This document shows, in pieces, positions 44,800-57,877 of a stretch of DNA of 64,000 bases (the stretch's first letter is position 1; each line of letters begins with the position of its first letter). The notes beneath the pieces were generated by a model. That model worked only from the letters and a program-made list of their open reading frames with translations, was not told the origin of the DNA and made no database searches. The position numbers and the translations under genes are program-made. This DNA comes from Trachythela sp. YZ-2020 (lineage: Eukaryota > Cnidaria > Anthozoa > Malacalcyonacea > Clavulariidae): positions 980,691 through 1,044,690 of the forward strand of contig JADLSH010000271.1 in assembly GCA_016169945.1 (NCBI GenBank), in the 5' to 3' direction.

Positions 44800-45137
44800 A
44801 TATCATATGTAGATGGCCGACAGTATACAGGGTATTTGCAATGTGGGCCGAAAGTTTATTTTGACGAGTCCCTTGCGTGACGTCACGAAATTTACTCGTT
44901 CCAGACTCCTCTTAATGACGGACAAGGTCCACCAAAAAGTGCCTTTTTGCCAACTTTAAACTGCCATAAAAATCGAACGATTTGACCAAATAAATGGGGT
45001 GAGGTGTACTTTAATAATGGAGAAACATATTTTTAAGGAGAGAAGTCAAATTAAATTTATCATTTTGTGCTTGTCTTTGCTGTTGATATTTATATCCGCT
45101 CACTCTCAGTTAACCTTTAGCAATGTCACATTGTAGC
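44800..45137. repeat. Copy B flank between LINE and hAT
   Basis: Matches 18544-18882 of copy A: the remainder of the 1 kb insertion and then the 3.6 kb unit sequence up to the hAT target ATTGTAGC (45130-45137). No gene. Confidence 0.8.
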
Positions 45138-45598
45138 CAGTGGCGTACCGAGGGGAGGTGTGTGGGGGTGTGACATCTCCCCCCGTTTTTCGGAAAATGG
45201 TCGGTAAATTGTATATCGGTAAATCGTATCAGCTTGCTTTAAACATACCAATTTCAGTGGCCAGTAAGGAGCGCAGCTTCAGCAAGTTACGTTTAGTTAA
45301 AAGTTACCTACGATCGACAATGAAAGAAGACCGCCTTGACTCTTTGATGATATTAGCATCCTCACCGAAATCCTGGACAACCTTGATATTCACAAAATAA
45401 GCTTGGTCAAATCTTAAAGCAAGAAGAGTAAAACTCAAGAACATGCAGTGATCGTAATTCATGAGCTGGAATTCGAATCAGAGTTTTGTACAATTGTACA
45501 TATATTAATTAGTACTTAACTTAGTTCGGAAATGCATGCATGTCTAGCCAGATTTTCTTATGAATAGATAGAGATATGGACAACTAATATATATACTA
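45138..45598 (+). mobile_element. Truncated hAT element, copy B
   Basis: Same truncated element as at 18883-19342, beginning CAGTGGCGTACCGAGG after ATTGTAGC and breaking off at the LINE leader. Confidence 0.82.
45197..45451 (+). pseudogene. hAT transposase C-terminal remnant, copy B
   Basis: Matches 18942-19196. One C is missing near 45366 (CTCACCGAAAT against CTCACCCGAAAT), which shifts the frame after LASSP. The remaining text ends, as in copy A, at the TGA after AACATGCAG. Confidence 0.82.
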
Positions 45599-47412
45599 AT
45601 ATATATAGCCATTAGATTTATAGTTTTGACGACTGGATAAACTTGGTGAGCTCGATTCATTTCTATGTGTTTAGAGCAATTTCGCACTCAATTTTTTGAA
45701 CTTTATTATCAAACAAAACTTAAAGTTTTTGTGGTTAAGAAGATATCAATTTTATGTTGTTAATTTATCGTCGTAAAGAAATATTTTGGTTCATTTTCTT
45801 GTGGTCGTCTAGTATTTTGCGTCTCTCACTGCAATTTGAAAATTTTGGATTTTGTTGAATATATCGCCTTGCGTTCGTTGGATTTGTCTGGAAATTTCTC
45901 TGTGGACGACTTTTTGTGATTGTATCGTTTTGTCAAAGTTTGGTGCCTTTAATTATCTCTCAATTTGAATTATCCTGAATTTTCTATTTTGACCGTTGGA
46001 GATTTGATATCTATAATTACCTCTGGCATTATTGATTTGGGACCTTTTGGGAATCAACTATTCTAGCTTATTTCTCATTTTCCTTTCATTGTAACTGACG
46101 TTTATGCCTGGATTTATGTTTGTCTTGTCATCCGTGATATTTTTATATTCATTTTGACCAGTATTGTGGATTTATCGTGGTTTATTTGTACTTTTGGTTT
46201 TGTGGCGTGTTGTACTGAATACTTCATGAATTATTCATTTAACAGGAGCTTATAATTGCTAATATCTCCGGTGATTTTCAAACTACGCCGCTGAAACTTG
46301 CTCTGTTTATAGCTATTTGACATCTTAATTCAACTAACAAGTTCCAAGTTTATATCTCAAGAGGAATTTAAAGTATCATTTCTTGCATATTTTCCGTACG
46401 TATATTGCAGCTCATTAATATTCATTTAGTGAATATTATAAATATCAATCGGATTTCCTATTGCGTCATTTACATTCCACGCGTGCAAGATTGAGTTGAA
46501 ATTTTTAATACGATGCGCATCTTGCATTTGATTATCTCTTCATTTCTAGCTTGGATTATTGTCATCGTCTTAGATCAATCCAAAACCAGTTTAATTTCCT
46601 CGATCGTAATGTTTGTCGTGAATGGAATCGTGTTTCATGTGCAACTTAAATTATAATCGATCAACTTATGCTGCTAACAATTTCAACCTCAAACGGAAAG
46701 TAAAATATTTTAAATCTAGTTTTCGTCACTACGCCAACACTGACGCATCGTTTAATGTGGAATGTAATCCCGACCCTTCAAATTCGAATAACACGAGTTC
46801 TTCAGGGAATCGACGTAACCAAACTCTTACTTGTGTTCTGCAAAATGTCAGAAGCCTTAAATCTATTCAACTGGACAACTCAACTAACTGCCGAGTGACT
46901 AAATTATCCTCTTTTCAAGATATAGTATTAACAAATCAATTTGACGTTATAGCATTAACCGAAACCTGGTTGAATAATTCTATTACCGATTACGAAATTA
47001 TTCCCAAAGGATACCAAATAATTCGCAGAGATCGATTTAATTTATCTGGAAAGCGTGGTGGAGGTGTTTTATTGGCGGTGAAAGATTCTATTACCACAGA
47101 ACCATTCAAATTTAACTGTGAGTCCTTGGAACTCGCCAGCGTTGTGATCAAATCGTTTTCCAGAAGAGTTCTTGTTGCAGTTTGCTATAGACCACCTAAT
47201 GCAGATAATGAATTTCTTCATAACTTTAACAACTTTTTAAAATTTGCAATCGATTCAAATCTCAAGGACATTATTTTACTAGGCGATTTTAACTATCCTT
47301 CCATCCAGTGGATTAATGGTTCAGGATTTTCAGATACATCTTGTGAGTCAAGTTTTACCGATGCATTACAAGATCATGGTCTCTTTCAACTGGTCAACTC
47401 ATCAACTCTTGG
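45599..47412 (+). mobile_element. LINE 5' part, truncated, copy B
   Basis: Matches 19343-21162. The leader has small losses (near 46244 and 46452). The junction with the BEL/Pao fragment differs by two bases (TTGGAGAAAATCG against TTGGAAAATCG in copy A). Confidence 0.75.
46513..47412 (+). pseudogene. LINE endonuclease ORF fragment, copy B
   Basis: Same truncated endonuclease frame as at 20261-21162. The first part is frameshifted by losses near 46598 (TTTCCTCG) and 46636 (GTTTCATG), so the long open frame now starts at 46622. The endonuclease motifs TETWLNN, GGGVLLAV, YRPPNAD and GDFNYPS are identical to copy A. Confidence 0.83.
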
Positions 47413-47683
47413 AGAAAATCGATATACAACTGTTCCAACTTATCACTTTCAATATCATTCACCCACAAAATCCTCAAACAGTCACGATCTGCCTCATCAA
47501 CTTCCACATTCAAAAAAGCTTTCTCAATGTCACCTACTAGGGAAATTCTGGTTTCTCTAAACAGTACCAATCGGCCATAGAATAATGGATTGAGGGATGG
47601 CCCTACATGCAAGCAGTCATTAAGTGATGTTCCCGACTTACATTCCTTTGACGAAGCAACATAAACAATACGAACCCTTGTGG
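47413..47683 (-). pseudogene. BEL/Pao RT fragment, downstream piece (copy B)
   Basis: Matches 21163-21431, with the same DIEKAFLNV and DRDCLRILW motifs and the same truncation before the catalytic box. Confidence 0.8.
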
Positions 47684-49025
47684 AACAGGTGGGAATTTTG
47701 TTTGAGCATGCGTTGGATTTCGCGCGGTTGTTAAAAATGAGACCTGGGGCGTGTAAACTCGGCTATTGAATTTCCGAGCGATTCTTACAAATTTTGAGCT
47801 AGTTTTTTTTCTAACAACCGAAATTATTTAATTGATTGATTGATTGATTGACTGAGAGTGCAAGCTAATGAATAATAACATTTAAGAATTTAAAAATTGC
47901 GTAAAGAAACATTTTTATACGTATCGGAAAAGATCGGAGACTCTCGGAATTCGACGGAAAGTACTAGCGCGAATTTTGATGGAAACAATTTCTTCCCCAA
48001 TATAATGTATATGCTATTAGGGGTATTTTAAACCGTATTTGGTTTTGAGGCTCTCGACAAAATTTTGAAATATTTTATTTCTTTATCATTTTACAGTGCT
48101 GATTTTCACACCTTGAATTACTATTTACTATAGTAAGTAAGTAAGTAAGTAAGCAGGGGTGCTTATTATCCTTACTTGCAGCTGAGAGTTAAGCTGAACT
48201 GCGAAGGACACAGCTCAACGTGACCAAGTCGAAGGCTTTCTAGGGCGCATATGGCAGCCACCTTTTGCTCGCCATCACGGAGCACAGCTACGATGGAAGG
48301 GCCAGTTAGGGGAAAAAGAGCAAAATATTCATATGATTTCAAAACTGTCCATTTTTCTGGAATCAATGGGCTTTAATCTATCAACCGAATCGCTTTACAA
48401 GCAAGAATAGTATAAACATAGAATTTCTGGCAGCATTTTCAAAGGTGCTTTTGTGAACAATTTCAGACCACATAAATAGTGTCGCCGTTTTTGGTATTAG
48501 CGCGAATTTTTATATCTAAATTACTTTGATTAAGGGATTAAGAAAGGTTCAAACTATCGTTTAAGGATAGTCTCGTTTGAGGCTCTCGGTTAGATTTTTT
48601 ACAATCTGAAGTTGAAAATTTGGCTGTTTCTTATTTTTCGTAAAATGGCGATTTTTGTCCTACCAAATCTCACATGCTTTTATAATAAGAAAACTATTTC
48701 AGTAATTTTTGTATAGAAAAATGTGTAAAAAATTTAATTAAAACCCACCGTAAGTTTAACTTTTTAATTACATCTGTTCACCGAGGCAAAACAACTAGCA
48801 TCTTCGAACAAAGTAAAATTTCGCGCATGTTTCGTCGTAGAATAATATCCTTTATAATTCTCTGATTTCAGTCCAATTTATTTCGTCCTGTTAATTATGT
48901 CATAAACTTTGTAGAAAAGTATTTTAATACTGATAAATCGACTGTTTTCTGGCCAAAAAAGACACTCGAATTTTTTGCGTGCGCCCGTAATTTGTTGACC
49001 AGCGCTGGCAAAATTCCCACCTGTT
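47684..49025. mobile_element. 1342-bp TIR element in BEL/Pao, copy B
   Basis: Same length and same ends (AACAGGTGGGAATTTTG) as in copy A, with flanks CCCTTGTGG (47675-47683) and CCTTTGTGG (49026-49034). It carries the same 64-codon unknown frame at 48172-48366. Confidence 0.8.
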
Positions 49026-49240
49026 CCTTTGTGGTCATTGCATTCTTGCGAATGACCGCTTTGTGTGGTAAATAATGAACTCTGTCAACTTTCTCTAATG
49101 CTGCTACTGGCTCTACATTCCTTGCTCTACCTGCTCTCTGATATTAGAATCATACACCTTCAACAATTCTGGCTCCTTCTTAAGTCGTCGTAACCACTGA
49201 CCTATACTAAATGGACTGAGCGCTCAATCTATTTTATCAG
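49026..49240 (-). pseudogene. BEL/Pao RT fragment, upstream piece (copy B)
   Basis: Matches 22774-22990. One C is missing near 49120 (ACATTCCTTGC against ACATTCCCTTGC), which breaks the frame that is open in copy A. Confidence 0.78.
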
Positions 49241-49944
49241 GGCTCGGTGTCCTCACCACTGCTCACGTCATATAGGTCTTTACTCTTATGCGTAAATTCG
49301 CTGACTTACAAATGCGTTGATAAACGGCTCAGTTCTATATTTTTATTGTTTAAAACTCAAAATATTGTTTAATTTTTAACTTTTTCTCCTTATTTTGACC
49401 AGAAATTTCCTTCAAAAATTGTGAAATTTCCTTCAAATTTCCTTTAAATAATTTAATCAAATTACGTTGAATATTCTCCAAAATAGCCTTTTCTCAACAG
49501 AACAATCACCTGGATGTTCAATTTTATCATTGCTCTAAAGTCTAAACACAATTATATGACTTTATTTCCGTGCAGATAAGTGAGATACCAAAACTATAAA
49601 CAGAATGACGTTATTCAGGAGACAAAATTGAATAATTAGCTACACCGATTATCTTTGTCAGAAATTGGGATATTTTTCTGCACTATATCGAGTACTTATT
49701 TTTGTAAGAATAAAGTAATAAAATTACAATGTGATTATAACTAAAACATGTTATTGTTTGAAAAATATGAAATTTACGTGCAGGTTGCCTCATGTTATAC
49801 TGAAATACTAAATATACTGCGTTGACTACATGTCAACATGTGTTGATGTGTTCCTCTGTTCGAATGATTCGTTTTCAGTAAATTAAGTACTTAAGTAATT
49901 TTACTGAGTAGACAGAATAAGTGTGTTTATCTTGATGCACATAA
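49241..49944. other. Noncoding, copy B of 22991-23700
   Basis: AT-rich, with the TTTCCTTCAAA runs; several one- and two-base losses compared with copy A. No gene. Confidence 0.6.
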
Positions 49945-52045
49945 TCAAGGGAGTTTGCTAAGAAAGTCTTTTCTTAGTGTTTTCACTTGCTCCTCAGTAG
50001 CATTCGATTGCATATCTCGGCCAGTTGCAAGAGTTCCTTGCTTGGCTTTAAACTGGCTGCAGTAACGTGCCGATTTTTCAAGCTTATTTTACTTTGGAGC
50101 AATGAGACCAAAGACGTCGACTTCAACGAATTTCTGTGATCCGTTTTGACCAACTTTAGCTGACTGAAACTCTCTCCACTGCGGCATTGGCGAAAGGCAA
50201 CGAAGAAAGAATGGCGACGAATTGGATTAGATTGGGGTACTTTGCTTCACCTGTTGGTGTCTTGGCATCTCTTATGGCTAACCAGTATTCGTTGAAGGGA
50301 AGAACATCGCTGGTTTTCTCTTCCAATGCATGTAATCTCCATTCCATATCCAGCTTGTTTGTGTCTATCACTTTGCTAAGATAAGGCAGCTTCTCGCAGA
50401 TGATTGCCAGTGAACGAGGGTTGAGATTAGCGGCGTTGGAAGGGTGAAGGCATTGCACGATGTCGCGATATTCCGCGTTTAAATCAAACCTGCTCTTGAT
50501 CTGCAGCATACTTTCAATGAGAAAGTCTTTGCAGGTTGTTAAAACTTGTCAACCTCCTCTTCTGCTGCGTTGGCTTCGATCTCAGAAGAGACGCCGAGGA
50601 TCCCATTCAAGATACATCTGGCGTAGAGGGACGTGTTGTTGGACGTCGGTCGGATCCAGATATTTTGCCTTCGTCGTCTTCACAATGGCGAGCTTGATGA
50701 AATCGCTGGCAATGGCTTTCAGAAGACCCTCCAATTCAATTTTTAAATTGTGAAGGAGTGGTCTTTCACTCTGAAATAGCCGATTGAAGGCGTTGAATCA
50801 CTCAAGTCGGAAACTGAGGAATTCCAAATAAGTTTGGAAAAAAGGATTTTGAAGCGATACTAAAATACGGTCGTTGGTGTGCGACAGATCTTCATTTGCT
50901 GTGAGGATGAAATAATTTTTCAAGGCAACGTATTGCTCAAGGATACGGTTCACGCATTCTTGTAGGGAGAGCCAACGCGTTTGTGCGGGTGATAACAGCA
51001 GGTGGCTCAGTACCGTAAAAGGCCTGAAATTCTTCATAAACGTCCTGCCTTTTCGAAGAACGATGAAAATGCGCATAAACATCTCTGCACAGATCTTCGA
51101 CGCTTTTCGGCAATTTCGATGCCGCGTAGGAGGATACCAGGTGGATAAGGTGGCAAGAACACTTTACTGCTTGAACGTAGCTAAACTCAGACTTTGCAGC
51201 TGCACGACTGAGTTGTACTGTCGAACATAACGTTAGTTGTGTCAGACGAGTAACCAATGATGTTACTCATTGGAATATTCATGTTGCTGAACGCCTCTTT
51301 CATCTTAGCGTAGATGCCCTTTGCACTGCCGTCTTCCGTTTCCAGCATGTCGACCAGCCAGTATTGCATTTCAAATCTTTCCATGTCAAAAAAGGTGGCA
51401 ACAATCGCAAGCTGCTTTTGGTGCTTTGATCAGTAGCTTCGTCAATAATCACGCTGAAAAAGCGACAACGCAGCAACGAAACCAATTCCTTCAAATAGTC
51501 AAACCCGAGAACTTGACGGACAATGTTCGTCGCCTTCTGTTTTCCAAGCTTGACGTTTCTCAGTGCAGCGTCGTTTGGGAAAAGGAACGAAGCAGTTCAA
51601 CCATGTCTTGAGAAAGAGACAAAGGAAGATTGTGCTGTGCAATGAATGCACACAATTTCACCTCCATAGTAGTTCTCGCATCAGCAGTTGTGACTTCGTT
51701 GATCATTTGGCGGAGTGATCTCGTTGTCGTCGTCGTTTTAACCTTTTCCTGGTGCTTTTACTTACTTCATGCCGTTTTATACCAGTTTTGAACAGGTAAG
51801 TACTTTCTCACAAAGTTTGCAATACGGCTTCATTTTTTACAGTGTAGTTTCCTCATAAGCCAACCTTTAAACTCGGGAATTGTTAGCCAATTGTCCATAA
51901 ACGATTGATCTCGAGGAGGACATTTACGTTTCCTAGACGTTGTTGGTTTATCGCGCACCTGGCCAGGCCCATGGCTAGGCTGGGTGAACCCATGGCTTTC
52001 GACTTCATTTACATCACTATCAGACTCGCTTTCGGAATACAACAT
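49945..52045 (-). pseudogene. hAT transposase, further decayed or error-laden (copy B)
   Basis: Matches 23702-25814 and shares its three lesions. Additional one-base losses (for example near 50540, 50584, 50608, 51197, 51222, 51416 and 51584) and the change TAACAGCAGGTGGC near 50995 break the catalytic core into several short frames. The dimerisation half (50156-50509) still reads openly. Confidence 0.82.
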
Positions 52046-53530
52046 ATCGTCGCTATCCCCATGTTTTACTCAGTTTAAATAGACTCAGTCAGCCGGTAAG
52101 GTTTGCGTGTTTTACTTTTACATATCCTTGTCAATATTTTACCTCATAAAAATGACTTTGTCTTCAATTGTTAGAACGATCATAATTTACAATGCATGTG
52201 CTTATCAGGGCGTGGAAGAAAACGTAGAAAATATCAACAAGATTTAATTATTATGATTTATGCAATTATTTTTATAATATTGATATTCGTTTCAAATTAT
52301 TCTGGGCCGAACCATATCCATTAGATCATTTTATAGGTGACTAAATATAAATTCTACAATTTCTACTTTCAGTTAAATTGTGATCAGATTGAGGCTTATT
52401 TTACGCTTTATTTTCAAAATATATGAAATATTACCAATTTTGGCGATATTTTGCATTTTCCTTCAAATTTCCTTTGTTCTTCTAAATTTCTTCACATTTC
52501 CCTCAAAATTTATTTCCTTCAAATTTCCTTCATTTTGCAAAAATTTCCTTTAAAAGAAATTCCTTCAAAGTGGAAGCCTTTGATGTCAACATTTACAACA
52601 TGTATTTGCTGAAACATTTTGAAACATTAAATCAATTGTATTCATTAATGAGCAATGAAATTGTTTAATAATTATTTGTACATGTATCTATAATGTTGGA
52701 ATTTTAACGGATTATGAAAAATGAATTATTTTTAAATGGAATCCTATCACTGCCCAAGATGAGCAAAAAATGCGGAGTGAAATCTAAATTTATAGCAGCA
52801 TGTTAAACAGGAATGCGACAGTGAGTAGCTCTGTAGATCTTCATTGCAAAACAAGTGCAGTACTCAACTACATGAAAATTTTAGAAATATTTTTTAACTT
52901 GGCGAGATGTTAGGGGTTTGTCGGAAATTTCGGGGTTTGTCGAAAATTTCGGAGAGCTTTGCCCCTCCACCGGAAGAAACGTAATTTCCGCCACTGACTC
53001 TATCTATATTTGAACCTGCTTTGAGAATGAACCTCTGGAATGTTGAACTTTGGCAAATGTCTTGCATAATAATGTCCATCAGATATTTCACGCACGTACA
53101 AATATTATGGAGATAAAGGATTTTTATTCACATGAATCAGGAGACAATTTCAATGTACTTGTGAATATTGACCTCAATTATGTAACCTAACTGAGTGATA
53201 AGACGTTATTTAAGAGGAATGAGTGACAAACCTAAATAACCGCCAGTTTTGTATTCGGTTTTATCAGAAATCTATTGCTATTTTGCGGTTTTGGATGATT
53301 TTTTTGTGTGGTTTGCCGTTTCCTATCGGCACCGACATCCCTCCTCTTAATCCTCGTGCTTGTGTATATTTTGGCAATATATATTTTCTAAATAGTCAAT
53401 CTCGTATTCAAAGTATATAAAATGGTAGGCAATATGAGCAGTTTTTTTATTTTGTACATAATTTCTGATGAGTGATGAGTGATCCTTTCACTAATCACCG
53501 ATAAATCTTATTAAAAAAAGAAGAATATGA
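52046..53530. repeat. Copy B of hAT flank and 3.6 kb repeat pieces
   Basis: Matches 25815-27310. The solo hAT terminus ends CCGCCACTG at 52996, and the next 3.6 kb unit starts at 53143 (GACAATTTCAATG). Small frames here (52894-53091, 53223-53420) are open only because of indels. Confidence 0.75.
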
Positions 53531-55345
53531 TATTCTCTTTCATTAGGCGGGACATAGCTGACTTAACTACTATTTGACGAGATCACAGTTGTATAAAAAA
53601 TAATCAATTCTCACACAATAATAAATATTCTTGCAGTGAGAAAATACACCCCTAGTGACCCACTAGAAGTGGGTAAGGTCCAGTGTTACTATAGAGCACA
53701 CAGGTTATAAATAGAATACAATTAGCTATTGCTTATGTACAGTAGCCTCCTGAGATTCCAAAACTCCCTTAGGCATGATGCACAGGTCTATGTAAATGCT
53801 TTCTTCACCCTGCTCTCCTGGGCAGCACACTTTGGAGGAACAAGCGGGGTATAGCTGAGTTAGGAAGAGTCCACAAAAATCATCGAGCAGTGGTCAGTAA
53901 GCCAAATATGGGCATCATATATTGTTGGTTTGTGCCGAAAAGCATGTGAGAAAGTTATTATATATTATACCTCACAATAAGTTTGTCCAATCAGAGAACT
54001 AGGCTTGTACCACATGACCGTGGTATTTTCAGTGAATACCTGTACCTGGTCGTTTCGGGGCATGGTATTAGTCAGAATACCATGCTTGAGCTGGGAATTT
54101 GAGTTTTTAATACCCCGCTCGTACCCAGGCCGTCATCTAATTTCATCGCCTGTTTTCTAGTATCTAGTACAAAGTAAAGTCATACAAGGTTAGGTATAAT
54201 ATATCATTTATAGACCTTTCCTCAAGGTATTCCCAAAAATTACCCTTCGGGATGAAATATCCTCGGGCTTTGCCCTCGGAATATTTCTCATCCCTCAGGG
54301 TAATTCCAAAAATTCAAAAATTTCATGTATCCACTCAGCTACATGCATTTACATTGACCTCAATGACCTGTAGGTTTTATTGAAGCATTTTAAATATACC
54401 TCATTAAATAACAATTATAATATTATGGAAGTTGCACATTATTTAAAATTGTCAAGACATTTTCTCAAATTGCTAATAGACTATACATTGATTCCATTGA
54501 AACAATGCTCAACGAACTCAACATGAAACAATCACATAATTCATATATAAAAACATTCATAACTTTTAAGTCTACTCTAATGTCAGAGTTTCTATGGTAT
54601 AGATTAATATAATTGTTAAGTAGGCCGTAGTTTATATTATCGTTTTGATTCTGAACTAAATTGATAAGTACAAGGGAATTTTTGCCGCGTTAAAATTCAA
54701 ATATTTTCTTACGGCGACACGTTGCACGCAACATAAATATTTATGAATACATTCGTAAATTTTTGCCTTATAATTGCTATATTACATAAAAACATTGAAA
54801 TATCCTTACCTGAATATTATACCAGCGTTCTGAGCTATAACTCTTGGAAATTCTTGTGGATTTCGAGAAGAAAAAAACAAATATATTGCTTGTATTTTCC
54901 AACATAATTTTTCAAATTAAAATTTGAAATTAAAGTGACGCTATCCCAGAAAACTTTGCGCGCGTAGTAAGGAAATTAGACACCAGTCCAAATCTTTCCG
55001 TGCTTATGTCATTTCTATGAATTCTTTCAGGAAGACAACTCCCAGCCAAAAACACTGCTCGTATTTTGTACCATTTCAGATTTTTGTGTCATATTTTAGA
55101 CTCTATGCTTTAGGAATATAACGTTCTCTGTAAAGTTTCTCTTAAAGGTATGCAGCAAACTAGATGCGACACAACAAAACACCATAGAGTTTACGTGTAT
55201 ATATTAAAAATGTCTATAATCATGTAGTATCACAAGATATTATACATGGCGATTTATCAAAACTCCATAGAAATATGTTACTTGGGCTTTCTTGCGATTT
55301 TTGTGAAACTGTAATTTGACTTAAACACCATAATATATTTAACCC
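53531..55345. other. Noncoding, copy B of 27311-29130
   Basis: The first hairpin is damaged (near 54060-54085, GGTATTAGTCAGAATACC), and the ACCCTTCGGGATGAAAT palindrome at about 54241-54304 is largely kept. No gene. Confidence 0.55.
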
Positions 55346-57319
55346 TAAAATCGTATTAATTTAGCTTTCCTCTATAGTGGCCTATGTTTAACACTTTTGA
55401 TAGTGTCAAAATAGCACCAATATTTAGCGCTATAAAGGGTGTAAATTTAGCACTTTCGCTGATGAAAGAGGTGCTATTTAGGACCCAAAAGGTGTCAAAA
55501 TAGCACCCATTATTTAGCACTATAAAGGGTGTAAATTTGCACTTTCATTTAGGCTGTATTCGATGAAAGAGGTGCTATTTATTGCCCAAAAGGTGTTAAA
55601 AATTTCAGTGCTGAATTAGAGTCTATGTAAGTCGAGGTCGAGAGGTCGAGGTCAAAGTCGAGGGTCGAGGGTAAAAAGTCGAGGGTAAGTCGAGGGTAAG
55701 TCGAGGTCCCGAAAATCCCACTTTTCACATTTTAAACGTATTTTAAATATTTTGCCACATTTTATTATGCCTATAACGGTACGCCGGAATTAAGTTCTGC
55801 GTCTAAATCAACTGTCGCTCCCACGCCGTACCTATAATCGTATTAGGTTCGGCGCATGAGAAGGATTCGAGTCTGTAATACAATATGACACTTCCGCCTT
55901 TATAAAAGGTGCCAGCTAATACTTTACACCAAACACTTCGGGATCTTAGGCTTTGCTCTTTCAGAAGTTTCTGAATAAGGGCTTACTCCGACAGTATTAA
56001 TTTCGATAGTCATAGGACATTAGTCGTTACATCAATTTCTTTAAAATGTCGAAACGAATGTACTCCGCCGTTGTGTCCGGCATTCGTAGGTTTAGCATAG
56101 TGCTTTAGGCATTCAAATTATCAAAATAGGATAATTTATAAATGTCTTCTTTTTTTTATACACCCTGTACTGGTTTTCTGCACTCTAATCCCCACTGTTA
56201 TATTTGACCTATAAAAGTTTTACTCTCAATATTATATCAGGCGTATTTCGATCAACAATTACAAGAATTACAGCGTCAATGAGGCACAATCTTTTGTCAG
56301 TATTTATTATGAGAAATAAATTTAACTATGTGATTTTTAGCAACGAAAAATGGGTTTTAGAAAAAGAAAAATTCGTTCGTGGGTGCGCTCTAAACCACAC
56401 TGTAAATTCTTGTTTGATAAATATGACTCACGCCTATAGGAGAGTATATAGGCGTGCGTGTTAATATTTATTAAACAAGACGTACGGTATATACAGACCG
56501 GCTCTGATCGACACCATAGTATTTCTTACCTTTCTCGGCCATTTATCGCCACCATAAATCATGAATTGTGGCATTTGTATCAAAATATTAGAGATTCAAA
56601 TTGGAAGAAAATGCTAGGTAAACATAAACACACTATTTCTACGCCCCTGCGACAAACTAAAAGTAGCGTTTTATTACAAATAATCTCAATAAGTGTTATT
56701 AAAGTCATGACTAAATATTAGCCTTTCTGTTTGGGGCATTTTTAATCACTCTTCTGTCCATGTGTCTAACAATTATGTTAAACAGCGGTGACCTGTATTT
56801 GTCCACCAAAATCGTTTCCACAACCATAACATTTGCGTACATTGTTTGGAAGAAAGATAATTTCATACTGGTAAGGTGACATACCAGAATGCCGGTGAAG
56901 ATCGACCGATGGATTTGGCACACGATGCGCCGAACCTAATACGATTATAGGTACGGCGTGGGAGCGACAGTTGATTTAGACGCAGAACTTAATTCCAGCG
57001 TACTGCGTTATAGTCATAATAAAATGTATGGCCAAAATATTTAAAATACGTTTAAAATGTGAAAAGCGGGATTTTCGGGACCCTCGACTTACCCTCGACT
57101 TTTACCTCTCGACCCTCGACTTTGACCTCGACCTCTCGACCCTCGACTATTACATAGACTCGCTGAATTAGCACTTTAAAATTGACCCAACTTAACGGTG
57201 CTATCTCTTGGCACCCAAATCAGTGCTAAAATAGCACTTTATATTTAACACCCACCTCGCTGGTGTCAATTTAGCACCTATGCTCTGAGGTGCTATTTTA
57301 ACACCCTCAAATTAACAGT
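55346..57319. repeat. GTGCTA-type palindromic repeat, copy B
   Basis: Matches 29140-31105, split by the Mutator-like element. It shows an insertion near 55545 (CATTTAGGCTGTATT) and others near 57207 and 57285 that are absent from copy A. Confidence 0.65.
55619..57161. mobile_element. Mutator-like element, copy B
   Basis: Same element as at 29414-30950, with the 9-bp GCTGAATTA duplications at 55610-55618 and 57162-57170. The TIRs have accumulated indels in the GTCGAGG subrepeats. The minus-strand zinc-knuckle frame is broken in this copy (56711-56923). Confidence 0.85.
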
Positions 57320-57877
57320 GTAGCAAGCTATTAAAGCTTGCCCAAAGGAGAGGATTAGCTAATAAATGCACACGATGGTCAGTTTGTCTCGAAATACTCC
57401 CACTCAGGATTATATATTCTAGCGTGTCACGTGACAATATGAAGCATGGCGGAGAAGGAAAATTTAACGCATCGTTAAACTGCATATATTTGCATGCATT
57501 TTCGGTTTTTCATAATAATTCCCGTTTTAGCATAAATTACGTGATCTGTGTTAACAAATATTCCAAGGAAGGGTACCCTGCGTGTGTATTTGTACAATTG
57601 TACACGATTTTCGGCGAGGTGTTTTTAACTAATTTTCTTTAAAACCCGAGGTTATACGGCAATTGAGAAGCCCCCGAGACACTTGTTCTGATATTTTTGT
57701 GTAGCTTACTTGATTTTGAACAAAATGAATTATGATGTCCCAGGTTATTCTAAAAACGTTGCCCGTAAAATGCAAAAAATGCCTCAAATTGGGCTTTGGG
57801 GACCCCTATTTGGTAAATATTTGCGTTATATTGCATTAAAACATAGGCATCCATAATTCATATGAAAGTTCGACATC

